A DNA stretch of 64,000 nt from the NCBI GenBank assembly GCA_933228895.1, contig OW121848.1:160658688-160722687 (forward strand), read 5' to 3'. The notes beneath the pieces were generated by a model. The model worked only from the letters and a program-made list of their open reading frames with translations, did not search any database and was not told the origin of the DNA. Shown piece by piece: positions 1 to 10,910 of the stretch. Source of the DNA: Platycnemis pennipes. Lineage: Eukaryota; Arthropoda; Insecta; Odonata; Platycnemididae. Both the position numbers and the translations under genes were made by a program. How positions within the stretch are numbered: position 1 is the stretch's first letter; the number at the start of each line of letters is the position of its first letter.

Positions 1-540
1 CATGCATAAAAAACATTAGTGGTTATATGTTAGTTTACACTTCACAATCTAAAGAAACGTAAAAATAGCACAGAAAGCATGCTATAACATGATGTTAGTT
101 TAAAGTCCTTATACCAATATGCTACTGCCTATTGATACACTCGTTTTTATGCTCTTGGATACATTTACCGCTATTCATTTCCCTAATTGTATTAGAAAAG
201 AAAAACATTTTTACTTTGTCGGTTCGGCACTAAATTTCTCTAATTTTATGATTATGGTCCGGCCTACCATAGTTAGTTGGAGTTTACAAACTGTTTAACT
301 TCATCAGTGAAAATATTATCTTGGAATTTATTTAAGAAATTAAGTTTAAATTTCAACCTACGGTCTAACAATTTTTCCCATTTCAATTCATTTTATAGAA
401 TGGTTACGCTAATACAGTTATCATATCGTCCCTTTACTAATCTTTCCGATCTTCGCTGCACACGTTCCAGTTCGTGATTTAAACCGATTTCGTAATTATC
501 CCATGCAATGGCAACTTATTCTAAATAATGTCGAACAAAT
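1..540 (-). mobile_element. LINE-A fragment, decayed, cut by window edge
   Basis: Read on the minus strand this matches the C-terminal coding part and 3' UTR of the LINE-A copy at 21600-23182. The part encoding the region after the RT domain is recognisable (about 240-530). The 3' UTR continues to base 1, so the tail lies outside the window. Many indels leave no open frame. Confidence 0.75.
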
Positions 541-1601
541 TGCATTTAAAAACTATGAAGGTTTTATTGCATAACATTTGTAATCACTTCCAATAAAATG
601 CTCCCCTCTGTTATCTTGTGGAATTAATACATTAATGGTATAGTGATTCAATGTTATCGCTCAAATATTACGAACTCTCTCTCAAATAATATAAATAGCA
701 TCGCTTCCGACACGCCCTTGCTCTGGCTCACTGGATAAAATTCAGATGCAGAAAATTTGCTTTTTGGGGGGTTATTCTGAGATTATTATTGACTATTGAC
801 TTCTAGCGAGGCGTGCAAGCGCCAAAAATAAGTTTATTTTTTTTAAAATCGCGTCCGATGAGCATTCGGGCGCTGTGCTACGTCACTTTCAACTACTGGA
901 GCCATCCTCCTCGGATTAGCAGCCGTTGAGGCAGATTGGGAGGACGGAGCAGGTTTTGCTGGAAGGAAATTGCTCAGCATTCTCTCATTTGTTCCGCAGA
1001 CTCCTAACCTCTCATCATCCCAGCCAAAGGTCTCTCCCAATGTCCACCTAGCTTTCTTCCTTCAGTCACGACCCTTAGCATCTCTTGTCTCTGGTTAACT
1101 ACTTCATCCACCCGCTTAACATGCCTCCTTTTTCTTCCATTCCACATCTAGGACTTTGCTTTTCTTCCAGTTCATCGTCTTATGCTCTTCATTCTCCAAA
1201 TCCATATATCAGGCAATTTTACTGTATTCTCAGCGGTTACCTATCCTTTAAGTTCGAATGCCATACCAAAACCACTCCTCCCTTCCCTCCTTAGCAACTA
1301 TTCATTTGACGATCCTTGATTCCGTATTGTTAATCCAAGGGGTTGTATCTCTGGTTATAGTGTACTTAACAGATGATCATATGCCAGAAGTAGTGAAATG
1401 GATCATTATAATTATCGTTGGTCTTCTTGTGTGGGATAGCTGTTTCATGTTCCTCCTTAGTGTGATAAAAGGACTTAGAATTAAAAATACTCACTCACAA
1501 TCATGGACGTGCGAGCAAGCCTACTGCCCTTTCGTGCTAAGTCGATGGTGTCCATTTGGGAATAGGATAGACCGTGGAATGTCCGTTGTTCTGGGAATAA
1601 T
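541..1601. other. unassigned, no recognisable gene or repeat
   Basis: Mixed-composition DNA. A 117-codon open stretch at 1258-1611 (+) has two hydrophobic runs, but it has no homolog I recognise and its last codons run into the M1 element, so it is not called as a gene. Confidence 0.4.
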
Positions 1602-2039
1602 GGGGGTGTGAAAAAATGAATTTTAGTGAAAAAATTAATCTTACAACCAGATCCATTCACTCATGAATCAAAATAATCCCAAGGTGACGCCCACCAAAGG
1701 AGCTGCGTTAAGGATTACTGCGTCATCCACCTTGATTGTTTTGAGGGAAAGGGATGCTCCTGTCGCAACCACTTCCAATGGCAGAGTCAGCTGTGTCCCC
1801 CTATTGTGATAGAGCGAAGGAGCTTCGCGGTCTCAGTTGTGAATGGATGAAGTGAATGACGTACTAGTCCTTTGAACTTTTATTGACTTCACTTTTCCGA
1901 AAGGGTTGAAATCATCAGTTTGTTCGCTGCTTATAACTCGAGAACTAATTGACAGATTGAAGAACGTAAAAGTACGGGCCTTTTTTATTTTACAAACTCT
2001 ATCAGATTCGGCAATAAAAACAATATGGTTAACGGCCCC
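1602..2039 (-). mobile_element. M1 MITE, near-complete with deletion at one end
   Basis: Matches the complete M1 copies at 5890-6421 and 23906-24437 in minus orientation. It is bounded by AAT|GGGGG on the left and CCCC|ATT on the right. About 50 bp next to the left terminal repeat are missing compared with complete copies. It encodes nothing. Confidence 0.8.
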
Positions 2040-3146
2040 ATTAGGAATCCTGAAACTATTAAACTTGATGTCTTCCTTCGTTCATTGATTGCCCACTTTC
2101 AACTTAGTTAAGCTCTCGAGAGGAAGAGCTATCTGTCTCTCTCTCTCTCCTCCACAATGTGCACGCTGTCGTTAACATGGGCGCTGTCTCCTCAAGCACG
2201 CGTCCATGCACGACGGGGACCCAGCCCCGTCAACGAGTGACTCGTGACACCGATATTTATACGAATTTTGCGGAAGATAGTTCACTTTCGTCGTTGAAGA
2301 GAGCTTGTGTGTGCCCATGAGGTGTCCCCCTCACGTTTTTAGGACTCCCTACGGCTCATTGATTCTGCGTTCACTCACGATTGACCTCGTCCTTTCCCAG
2401 AAAATCCTTCTGGTTCTTTTCGTTTTCGTTCACGGGCGAGTCCTTGGCAAAGGAAAGCTGTTGTGCTTAAACGGTGAGCCACGAAATTATGTTATCTTCC
2501 GATTTGGAGATAAGGCTGGCAGGTACATTGAACGTGGCAATTGAAACATTTCAAAACCTAGGGGCGAGGTTAAACTCCCTGGGCGGTTGGGTTGGCAATC
2601 TTTGAATTATGATATCAGACGATTTTCGCGTTATTTGGAGTGCCTACCATAAGTTTTGAATGGCAGGAGATAATAGTTACCGAGTTGTTTCAGAATTACA
2701 TTGATTTTATGCTTGAGGCCCACAGAATTTGTAATTCTGTATTTTTAGTGCAGCATAAGTCCTTACCTTTGATTGAATACATATTATAAATTGATCAAAT
2801 TACTGTCATGGTGTGCTCCAGATTTGGCTAAACATTGCTCATAAATATCTTGCGTCAATAGATATGCACTCTTCAGTCGAAGCAAAAGTTGGTGCAGATT
2901 CTGTGCAAACATAAATGGTTCCATTAGATTTTGCCAGTTGCTGCCTGTCATCGTCGTTACGACTTTCTCTGTAAACCGCTACGTCATCGGTTTAATGACG
3001 AATGTTACTGTACACTTAGATATTTAGGTATTTCCGTAGTAGATGGAATACATGTGAACCTATCACATTTTCTGGAGTGGCACCTAATACTGAAGGGTTT
3101 AAAATGGAAGAGTTACATCATTTCAGTGATGAAGAGTTGAGATAAA
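2040..3146. other. unassigned; short CT-rich run
   Basis: A CT-rich microsatellite lies near 2130-2150. The last 50 bases contain a broken, partly duplicated piece of the LINE-A region that follows. No gene seen. Confidence 0.4.
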
Positions 3147-3582
3147 ATGGAAGAGTTACATATTTTCAGTCATGACGTTAAAAATATTTCGCGAACCCCA
3201 ACTTACTATGGTAGATTGGATCATAATCACAAAATTAGAGAAATTGAATGCCGAACTGACAGATTCAAAATGTCCTTTTTTCCTCGTACAATTAGGGATA
3301 TGAATAACGGTAAATATATCCAGTACGAGTGTAGCAATGGATAACATTGGTAGCTGCATGTTGGTATAAGGACTTGAAGGTAACCCAACTAACAGCATGT
3401 TTTTGCATGATTGCTTTGCTATTTTATTCTTTTTTAAATAGTGTAGTTTAGAACAGTATATGAAATACTAATCCTTTTTTATGCATGATATGTAGTGCAT
3501 GTTTGGTGATAACTCACCCCCTGCCAGACACCTTTGAGGTGGCTTGCTGCGTATTGTGTAGATGTAGATAGATGTAGATTGT
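3147..3582 (+). mobile_element. LINE-A 3' fragment with tail
   Basis: Encodes the last about 60 residues of the LINE-A ORF (motifs such as YYGRLDHNHKIREI and RFKMSFFPRTIRD), a stop near 3342, the 3' UTR, a diverged copy of the terminal hairpin, and a TGTAGATGTAGATAGATGTAGAT tail split by one substitution-like break. 5'-truncated, as typical for target-primed reverse transcription. Confidence 0.88.
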
Positions 3583-4002
3583 CATAGGTTAGCCGATAGA
3601 AGAATGGAGTGGAGAGCTGCGTTAAACCACCATTTTCGATGACGATTATTGATAATACTTGGATAACACTTATCCTACCTTTCTTTCATAATTGTCATAC
3701 AAGGTCCGGTTCATTCCTGAACCTATTTGCCTTGTGATTTCCAGAATTGTACTTTTGTCTTTCAAAAGTTGCTCACTGAATTCATATTCACTCAAAAAAC
3801 ATCCGAAACTCCATACTCCTCTTCCTCATCCAGTTGTTTGAAACGATTATTATAAGGAACTTTGCTCTCCCAAGCAAATGTTGAGGAGATAATAGTTGAT
3901 AATTTAATCGCATGCAAGAAACTTACCACAATACGTTATCCCAGATTATTGGTGGCTACAAGTGCTTAAAGATGCCTCAAATCAGGAGGGAAGGTGTGAG
4001 AA
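3583..4002. other. unassigned
   Basis: No gene or repeat recognised. Confidence 0.35.
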
Positions 4003-4150
4003 TAGGAATGGAAGGGTGGAGGGAAACCCGGCGATGGTATTAACCTGCTCTAATGGAAACGATGGCCACCTGGGAGTCTATAGTTTCACTTCCCATCCGT
4101 CCGAGGGCACTGCGCTGTTGGGACTTTTCGCCATCCGGTCGGACCGTAGA
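4003..4150 (-). mobile_element. SINE-1-like fragment, highly diverged
   Basis: The segment around 4010-4100 (GGGTGGAGGGAAACCCGGCG and the following pyrimidine/purine pattern) aligns with the 3' half of SINE-1 copies at 34975-35305 and 35952-36381. The tRNA-like head is absent or unrecognisable. The alignment fades after about 4130. Confidence 0.5.
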
Positions 4151-5617
4151 CGTCTCGAACGGTGTACCATTTAAAGACCCTTGTCGCCTCCGGTTTATGA
4201 ACACGGGGCCCTTGGAGTGCGATGCTGATTCCTCGAGCCTACCCGAGGGTGGAGAACCAGTGGGCCAGTGATTCCAGTGATTCAGTTTTGGCAGAAAATT
4301 AGGTGGCAGATAAGTCGCGCATAGAACACGGAAGTAACCGGATGTTGTTTGTTTGGTCGTGTACGTATTTTTTTCTAAAACGCTGAATAGTTTTGGGTCA
4401 TGTTACTGAAATATTCAACGCCGACATTTATTTATCCCTCCTTAAGGTATTGCCAGGAAGAAACACATTTTCAAAAGATTGAGCACTGTCTCATATAGCA
4501 GATTGATACGCAAGGTAGTGCACTCACTTCACTTTGTACTTGCTGATAAAATCTTACCATTATTGTATGTCTGCTTGCAGCGGAAGATAATATCGTGTTC
4601 GTATTTATCTGAAACTCGCGAATGGATCTGAGTAAATATCGGTACATACATAGATTTCATGCATGAAAAGGTTCTAGCGTCAATCTTTCATCAATATTTT
4701 AATGAGCATATAAAAAAATGAGTGAAAATAATTTTTCCCAATCACATACTTTTCCCATAATAAACCTACGTCCATTAGAGTCACTGGTTTATATTGGAAG
4801 GCACTAATCTCAAAATATACGGAACGGATCATAAAGAAGGTTTATAAAATAATAATAATTTTTCCCGAGAAGGTTCGTAACTATATTACGTGTCGATACC
4901 TAAGTAAAAAATACGTTTTAAGTTATCATGATTCTAACAACAAACTTTGCGTGAAAACATAGGATTCTGTTTATTTCTCTTACGTTGTTTAGGTCAATTT
5001 GTTTCTCCGAATATGTTGCTGCTAGTTAAGCTTAATAATATCAAAACAATCTCAAAAGATCACCTATTAAAATATGCTTTTTTCATCTTGAATGAATTTT
5101 GGCCGGCAAAAGATACATGTTGATGTGAAATGTGACCCAATGGTTTGTTAGGTAATTTTATCTGCTGATAAATCGAATCGACAATCTGCCGAACAGCGTA
5201 TACTTTGTGTCAGCCAACGAAATGCCCCACTTATTTCATCAAAAGCATATTTTTATTTCTCAGTGGGATAAAGGCACCGAATATGAGACCCCGCTTTGTC
5301 AACGGTATATACCTTAGAACAAAACAATGATTAAAAAAATATGGAATTATGAGAAATTAATTCAGTTTTTGGGAAAATTAAAATTCGGAACTACGTAGAG
5401 AAATAGACTATACTTACTTATATGTACCTAATGGAAAGTTTATCAGACGAAGACTTGGATTGGCCATTGAAGTGAATAGTCATGAATAACGATTAGCATA
5501 GATATGAGCCAAACAAATAGATAAGGGATTCAGAGAACTTAGTAGTGAGAAAACTAGGGAGAAAATCATATTGAACCTGTTTTAAATTAATGAAATTGAA
5601 TTTAAGTACTAAACGTG
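4151..5617. other. unassigned AT-rich DNA
   Basis: About 1.4 kb of AT-rich sequence without a credible open frame, RNA gene or repeat that recurs in this window. Confidence 0.4.
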
Positions 5618-6692
5618 TCACGAAAAATTCGGTCTAAATAATGAACTTGAATGTGTGCAGCAAAGATCGGCAAGATTTGTAAAGGGACGATACGATTACC
5701 ATACTAGCGTAACCAGTCTATTAAATAAATTAACCTCTTAAATAAATTCCAAGATAATATTTTCAGTGATGATGTTAAAAATATTTTGCGAACCCAAACT
5801 TACTACGGTAGACTGGACCATAGTCAAAAAATTAGAGAAATTGATTGCCGAACTGACAGATTCAAAATGTCCTTTTTTCTTCGTTCAATGGGGTCGTTTA
5901 CCATATTTTTTTAATTGCCGGATCTGATAGAGTTTGTAAAATAAAAGGACCCGTATTTTTCCGTTTTCTGATCCGACAATTATTTCCCGAGTTATAAGCG
6001 GCGAAAAACTGATGTTTTTAACCCTTTCGGAAAAGTGGGTGTGGTGCAACCTCTGACGTTTATCGACTTCTTCCAATCACAACTGAGCCCGCGAAGCTAC
6101 TTCGCCTTATCGCAAAGGGGGGGACACAGCTGACTAGGCCAATCGGAGCAGTTACGACAGCATCTGTGCGAGCAGACCTTCCGAGAATCCCCCTCTACTC
6201 CCTCCCCTTCTCATAAGAGCAGTCAAAGACGGGAGGAAAGTGACGTCAATGTTATCACAGCAGCATATTCGGTGGGCGTCACCTTTTGCTTATTTTAATT
6301 TTTGATTTATGAGTGACTGGTTGTGGTTAGAAGATTAATTTTTTCACTAAAATTCGTTTTTCGTTTCCATCTAACGATTTCGTGTACAAAATTGCGATTT
6401 CGGTTCCGAGTAAACGCCCCCATTAGGGATTAGCGGTAAATATGTCCAATACGAGTAAATAATCCATAACATAGGTAGTCGCATGTTGGTATAAGGACTT
6501 GAAGTAAACCCAACTAACAGCATGTTTTTGTATGCTTACCTTGTTATTTTTATCTTCTTAAATAGTGAAGTTTAGACTAATATATTAATATTAGTTATAT
6601 TTTATGCATAATATGTATTGCATGTTTGGTGAGAATTCACCCTCTGCCACACACCTTTATGGTGCCTAGCAGGGTATTATGTAGATGTAGAT
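5618..6692 (+). mobile_element. LINE-A fragment split by an M1 insertion
   Basis: 5618-5889 encodes the C-terminal region of LINE-A (frameshifted). 6422-6692 resumes the same element at the matching base (AGGGAT... then AGCGGTAAATAT) and runs through the 3' UTR to the terminal hairpin and GTAGATGTAGAT tail. The intervening 532 bp is M1. Confidence 0.88.
5890..6421 (+). mobile_element. M1 MITE, complete copy inside LINE-A
   Basis: 532 bp with terminal inverted repeats that begin GGGGTCGTTTAC and end GTAAACGCCCCC (one internal difference). It has no coding capacity. It carries an internal perfect hairpin GCGAAG-CTA-CTTCGC. The flanks read CAAT and ATTAGG. The uninterrupted LINE reads CAATTAGG at this place, so at most the dinucleotide AT is duplicated. 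Superfamily not determined. Confidence 0.88.
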
Positions 6693-7170
6693 GAAAAAAC
6701 GTAAGTTCCCTGGAGAATATATAGAATACCGAAATTAATAGTGACCATACTGAAAAGAATCACAATATTTTCAATGGGCTTGTGAAGGAATGATTCTAAT
6801 CGGGAGCGAGGGAGAGCAAGGTTTTTGGACGGATTTGTTGAAGGGCGGCGGAGGACGAGATTGGAGGGTGAAACGCATTGCGGGAGGAAGATGGCCGAGG
6901 TGAGGCATAAGGGACAGCGGCTTACTGAGAGATGTACTAAATAGTTGATTAGGGGGGACAGCTCATTTGGGAAAGTTGGATGATTCTACAGATTTAGAAA
7001 AGTGGTTAGAGAAATGGAATAGAGTGGATGAAACCGGGTGTCGCGATTGGTCTGGTTATGACAAAAGGTGCCGAGAGGCTCACGGTATAACTTCTTTTCC
7101 GACGACTGATTAGACTGTTGGAATATATGCTAAGATGGTTCTCCACATAGCTCTTGAGTTAGGTATTGAT

Positions 7171-8449
7171 GGGTCATTCTGAAATTAAGCGGAATTTGCG
7201 AACGAAAAAATTAATTTTTTTCAATTCTTAAATGTTATGTATTTTCATATGTAATGGTGTTGTACTTAATGTATTTAAGTCTAACTAACAGAAGTCAAGA
7301 ACACGTTAATAGTTAAATTAACTGAAATCTCAAAACACGGAGGTGACACAAAATTCCACGGAAGTGAAAAATTCATTTGAAATAAGCTTCTAGCTGAAAT
7401 TAATAGGGGGTAATATCGATTAAATTTACCAAAATATGTAAGATGACCAAAAAAATTAAATAAACAATGAATTTATTGAAAGGAAAGTATCTAAGGGAAG
7501 ACTGCAATTGAGGCTTTGAAAACAAGCCTGAAATAAGTTATAGGTATCCGTATATTTCAGGTTAAAATGAGAAAAAGCTCTTGTTATAGAGTATAAAATT
7601 CACCTTAACTTGATAAATAATCAACTATGCATCACATTTATTTAATGAAATAATTATGAATTAAATTCGGTCAACTCCATATGGTTTCCTGATCACCTCC
7701 ATGTTCAATGGGTCCCACGGAGGTGACATCCATGGAGGTGACAAAATCAGTTTACCACAATTAAACGTCACATAAAACTCTTGTAGCGGGGTGCTTTTTT
7801 TAAAGACATTTATTTATGACAACAAACCATACAACTAAAGCAATTCTTAAATAGGTAATGATTTTTAAAATTATGGACGACATGGAGGTGACAGGCAATA
7901 AAAGAACTCGATGTTATTACACCTAAAAGCAGAAATAAATAGACCAAAGGTACTTACTGTTCAGAAAAACACATTCTCCAAGCTAAATGATTGCTAAGAC
8001 TTTCTTACAGTTAAAAATTCAAACTTGTGCGGCTTCCTGGTGGAGTATTATAAAATATATTCTATTTTCCGATGGAGGTGATGTAAACGTTAGGGACATA
8101 ACTTTCAATCTTTATATTTATCTCAAATAGAACTGAAATCTTCTTTTTTTAGCCCAAGGTTTAAGGCAATGGTACTGGGTAATTATACGATTGTTGAATA
8201 AATTAATTTACTTTGTACAAAACGTTTTGCTCACAGTTCTTTAAGTAAAAACATGAGATGGGACACCCATGGAGGTGACATTAGACTCTTAATCAAATTT
8301 TTTTGCTATAAATATGTAAAATTTGGTTTATTAGAACACTTTGTTAGTTAATATTCCTATTTTAATATTACTTCAAATTTTATTAAATAAAATTAAATAG
8401 AGTAAAAAAAGTTAAGGACCCATATTTCCACTTAATTTCAGAATGACCC
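7171..8449. mobile_element. 1.28-kb TIR element with interspersed GGAGGTGA motifs
   Basis: The first bases GGGTCATTCTGAAATTAAG are repeated inverted at 8431-8449. The match extends to 24 bp with one mismatch (position 20). The flanks are TGAT on both sides, a likely 4-bp target duplication. The AT-rich interior has no open frame of note, so the element is non-autonomous. It contains seven copies of GGAGGTGA. I do not recognise the family; the TIR and 4-bp duplication leave several DNA-transposon superfamilies possible. Confidence 0.85.
7336..8280. repeat. dispersed CAYGGAGGTGACA motif array
   Basis: The core GGAGGTGA starts at 7339, 7719, 7734, 7884, 8074 and 8271 on the plus strand, and occurs on the minus strand at 7693-7700. 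A variant GGAAGTGA is at 7360. CATGGAGGTGACA is exact at 7731, 7881 and 8268; CACGGAGGTGACA at 7336 and 7716. The DNA between copies is unrelated AT-rich sequence, so these look like protein-binding sites and not a decayed tandem repeat. Function is inferred. Confidence 0.8.
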
Positions 8450-8551
8450 TGATACAACTGTGAAGAATCTGAGAAATGTCTGGGTTCAAATCCAATAAGG
8501 TAGAAAAGCAGAACTGCAGCCACACACCAACCCAATCCGATAAATTAAGTC

Positions 8552-8850
8552 ACAGTACATCTACGTCAACGTAATACCGTGCGAGTCACTTTAAGAAGGT
8601 GTGGGGCAGGGGGTGAAGACCACCAAGCATGCACTACTTATGCATGCAAATGAGAAAAATAACGCTGCTACTTTATGGGGAGATGTTAATTATAAGAATT
8701 GCGGAAACTAGGTGGTTAGTAACCATACATTACTCAATTGATTACCTGGTTTAGTTTAGTAGTTTACATGTGACGATACCAGTCATATCAAAGCTTCGGC
8801 GAATAGTTTTCGTCTATTTGCATTGCAAGGGTCTTAATTAAGACTGAGGT
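8552..8850 (-). mobile_element. LINE-B 3' UTR fragment
   Basis: Starts with the inverted tail (ACATCTACGTCAACG) and terminal hairpin (GTGTGGGGCAGGGGGTGAAGA), then LINE-B-type 3' UTR with CACCAAGCATGCACTAC. It ends without reaching recognisable coding sequence. Confidence 0.72.
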
Positions 8851-8959
8851 CATCAGCGACTCTAAAGAGAGGCTATGGAGAGGGAACGTTTTCTACCAAA
8901 GGTGAATTGATTGAGTGGAACTTCGTGTCTTTTGAAATTTGCAATCACCCTACACAATA

Positions 8960-9180
8960 TTCTTCATTTCCGATGCTGTTATGTCCTTCCGTCTGCCACC
9001 CTTTTTCGGCCTTGGCTGCCCATTCAGGGTTGGGTCCGGGGTGCCGGTGCTCGCTTGGCTGCCGCCCCGGCCGGGGCAGCATCGGTCGCCGGCGCCCGGG
9101 GCGTGCGCCCTGCCCTCACACCCATTCCCACCTCCTGCCCCTCTTTGCTGCTCCATCAGCGGATGTTGCTCGTATTTCAA
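8960..9180. other. GC-rich island 1
   Basis: CpG-dense block centred on CCCCGGCCGGGG (9066-9077), flanked by AT-rich DNA. Four overlapping open stretches on both strands are a by-product of low stop-codon density and match no protein family I know. Could be a regulatory CpG-rich region; no transcript evidence. Confidence 0.4.
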
Positions 9181-9287
9181 TGCTCTCTTGATTTCCATGG
9201 TAATGTGCGCACATCTCTTTCTTACGTGACACAATCGTTACCAATGGCTAAGCTTGACATTTCATGATTTATTGATGACTGTCCTTC

Positions 9288-9765
9288 ATCTACATAATAC
9301 CCTGCCAGCCACCATAAAGGTGTGTGGCAGGGGGTGAATTCTCACCAAACATGCACTACATATCATGCATAAAAAAGGATTAGTATTTATATACTGTTAT
9401 AAACTTCACTATTTAAAAAAAGATAAAAATAACAAAGCAAACATGCAATAACATTCTGTTAGTTGGGTTAGCTTCAAGTCCTTATACCAACATGCAGCTA
9501 CCAATGTTACACTCGTGCTGGACATATTAACCGTTATTCATATCCCTAATTGTGCGAGGAAAAAAGGACATTTTGAATCTTTGAGTTCGGCTATCAATTT
9601 CTCTAATTTTGTAATTATGGTCCAGTCTAACATAGTAAGTTGGTGTTCGCAATAAATGTTTAATATCATCACTGAAAATATGGTCTTGGACTTTGTTTAA
9701 GAGATTAAGTCTAAATTTCAACCTGCGATGTGACAAGGATTCCCAATTTAGTTCATTTAATCGTC
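9288..9765 (-). mobile_element. LINE-A 3' fragment with tail
   Basis: Minus-strand copy: tail, hairpin, full 3' UTR, then the last about 75 codons of the ORF, frameshifted. Truncated near 9765. Confidence 0.88.
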
Positions 9766-10316
9766 ATTAATCAGGCTTAAGCATAATTGCATGAATTACC
9801 TCCATGCAATACTTACATAAAATAGAAGCCAAGGCACCTGCCTTATATAAAATTGAATAATCATACCTTGATTTGAGATATGTGCGCTATAGAACCTGCC
9901 AGCAACCTTAAATAACCACCTAGTTGCTCGTGACCATGACTTCGCTGCCTTCGCTGGGAGGCGAATCACGTTCTAAAATCTTAGTTTATCTTCACGCCGA
10001 GGGCGAAAGCGTTGTAATTCACATTTAAACAGGGCCCCCATGTAAACCTCTTGATAAAGCCATTGCAGGGCCTTCACCTCACCAGAGCGTACACTCTGTG
10101 GAGGCCCACCGCAAGTCTCCCGGCCCTCCTCCAGGGCCCCCCCTTTATCGCCTCCGACCGCGTCAAGTTTCAATGTGAAGTCCTCTCACCTGGGTCGCCA
10201 ATAGCACTGGTGACGACAGTGCAGTGCCGCGAGTTTGAATGACCTCTGAGTGACCTTTATGCGGAGAGAGATACACCCTGAAAATTAAATACATATCCCT
10301 TTTGGGTAGCCATGCG
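9766..10316. other. unassigned
   Basis: Moderately GC-rich around 10060-10200. No gene or recurring repeat recognised. Confidence 0.35.
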
Positions 10317-10395
10317 TCTACATCTAAGTAATACTCATCCATCATAAACGTGTGTGGCAGGGGGCGAAGCTGGGTTCAGGGGGCATGCAGGTAGT
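10317..10395 (-). mobile_element. LINE tail module only
   Basis: About 75 bp that match only the tail and terminal hairpin of the LINE family (TACATCTAAGTAATACTC, GTGTGTGGCAGGGGG). Another very short 5'-truncated insertion. Confidence 0.65.
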
Positions 10396-10655
10396 TGGCG
10401 CCATACTCGGATGGATTGTCTTCAATGGATAAAAAAGTACAGAATGAGGAAATTGAAACGAAGATAATGAGATTTTAGAGAGCTAGGAAGAAAGAAGGTT
10501 TAAAAGTCTTTTCCGAGTACAATAAGCGAGAGTGAGATATTTGATCGAAGTTTCAAGAGACTTGATTAGTGGGGATTGGCAACGTAGATAACAGGTTTTA
10601 TTTATACCCACATGAGGAACCCTTTGAATAGCTCACACAGCTTTAATTGGTTTAG

Positions 10656-10910
10656 ACAAATACTTGCATTGCATTTGGGCATGTGACCAAATTGGACTTT
10701 CAGCTAACCCAACTTACAGCATATTTTTGCATGCTTGCTTTGCTATTTTAATTTTTTTAATAGCTAAGTTAAGACTGAAATATAGTTAGTACTGATCCTT
10801 TTTTGTGCTAGATACATTACAATGCATGTTTGGTGTGATATTATTACCCCCTGCCACACACACCTTGATTGTGTGTTGTAGGTCATTATGTGGATGCAAT
10901 TGTGGATGTG
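10656..10910 (+). mobile_element. LINE-A 3' UTR fragment
   Basis: Contains the LINE-A 3' UTR from ACCCAACTTACAGCAT to the terminal hairpin and a decayed tail (TATGTGGATGCAATTGTGGATG). No coding part. Confidence 0.75.

Larger units (their letters stand above)
6945..8545 (-). mobile_element. SINE-1, old copy split by a 1.28-kb TIR element
   Basis: 6945-7170 aligns with the 3' body of SINE-1 in minus orientation (for example GTGAAACCGGGTGTCG... and GGTGCCGAGAGGCTCACGG). 8450-8545 aligns with its tRNA-like head: a B-box-like GGGTTCAAATCC at 8490-8501 and CACACACCAACCCAATCC at the end. Many substitutions indicate an old copy. Confidence 0.62.

Noticed and set aside
1258..1611. 117-codon plus-strand frame with hydrophobic segments
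   Set aside because: Its end runs into the M1 terminus at 1602. No homolog, and the hydrophobic bias is expected from T-rich codons.
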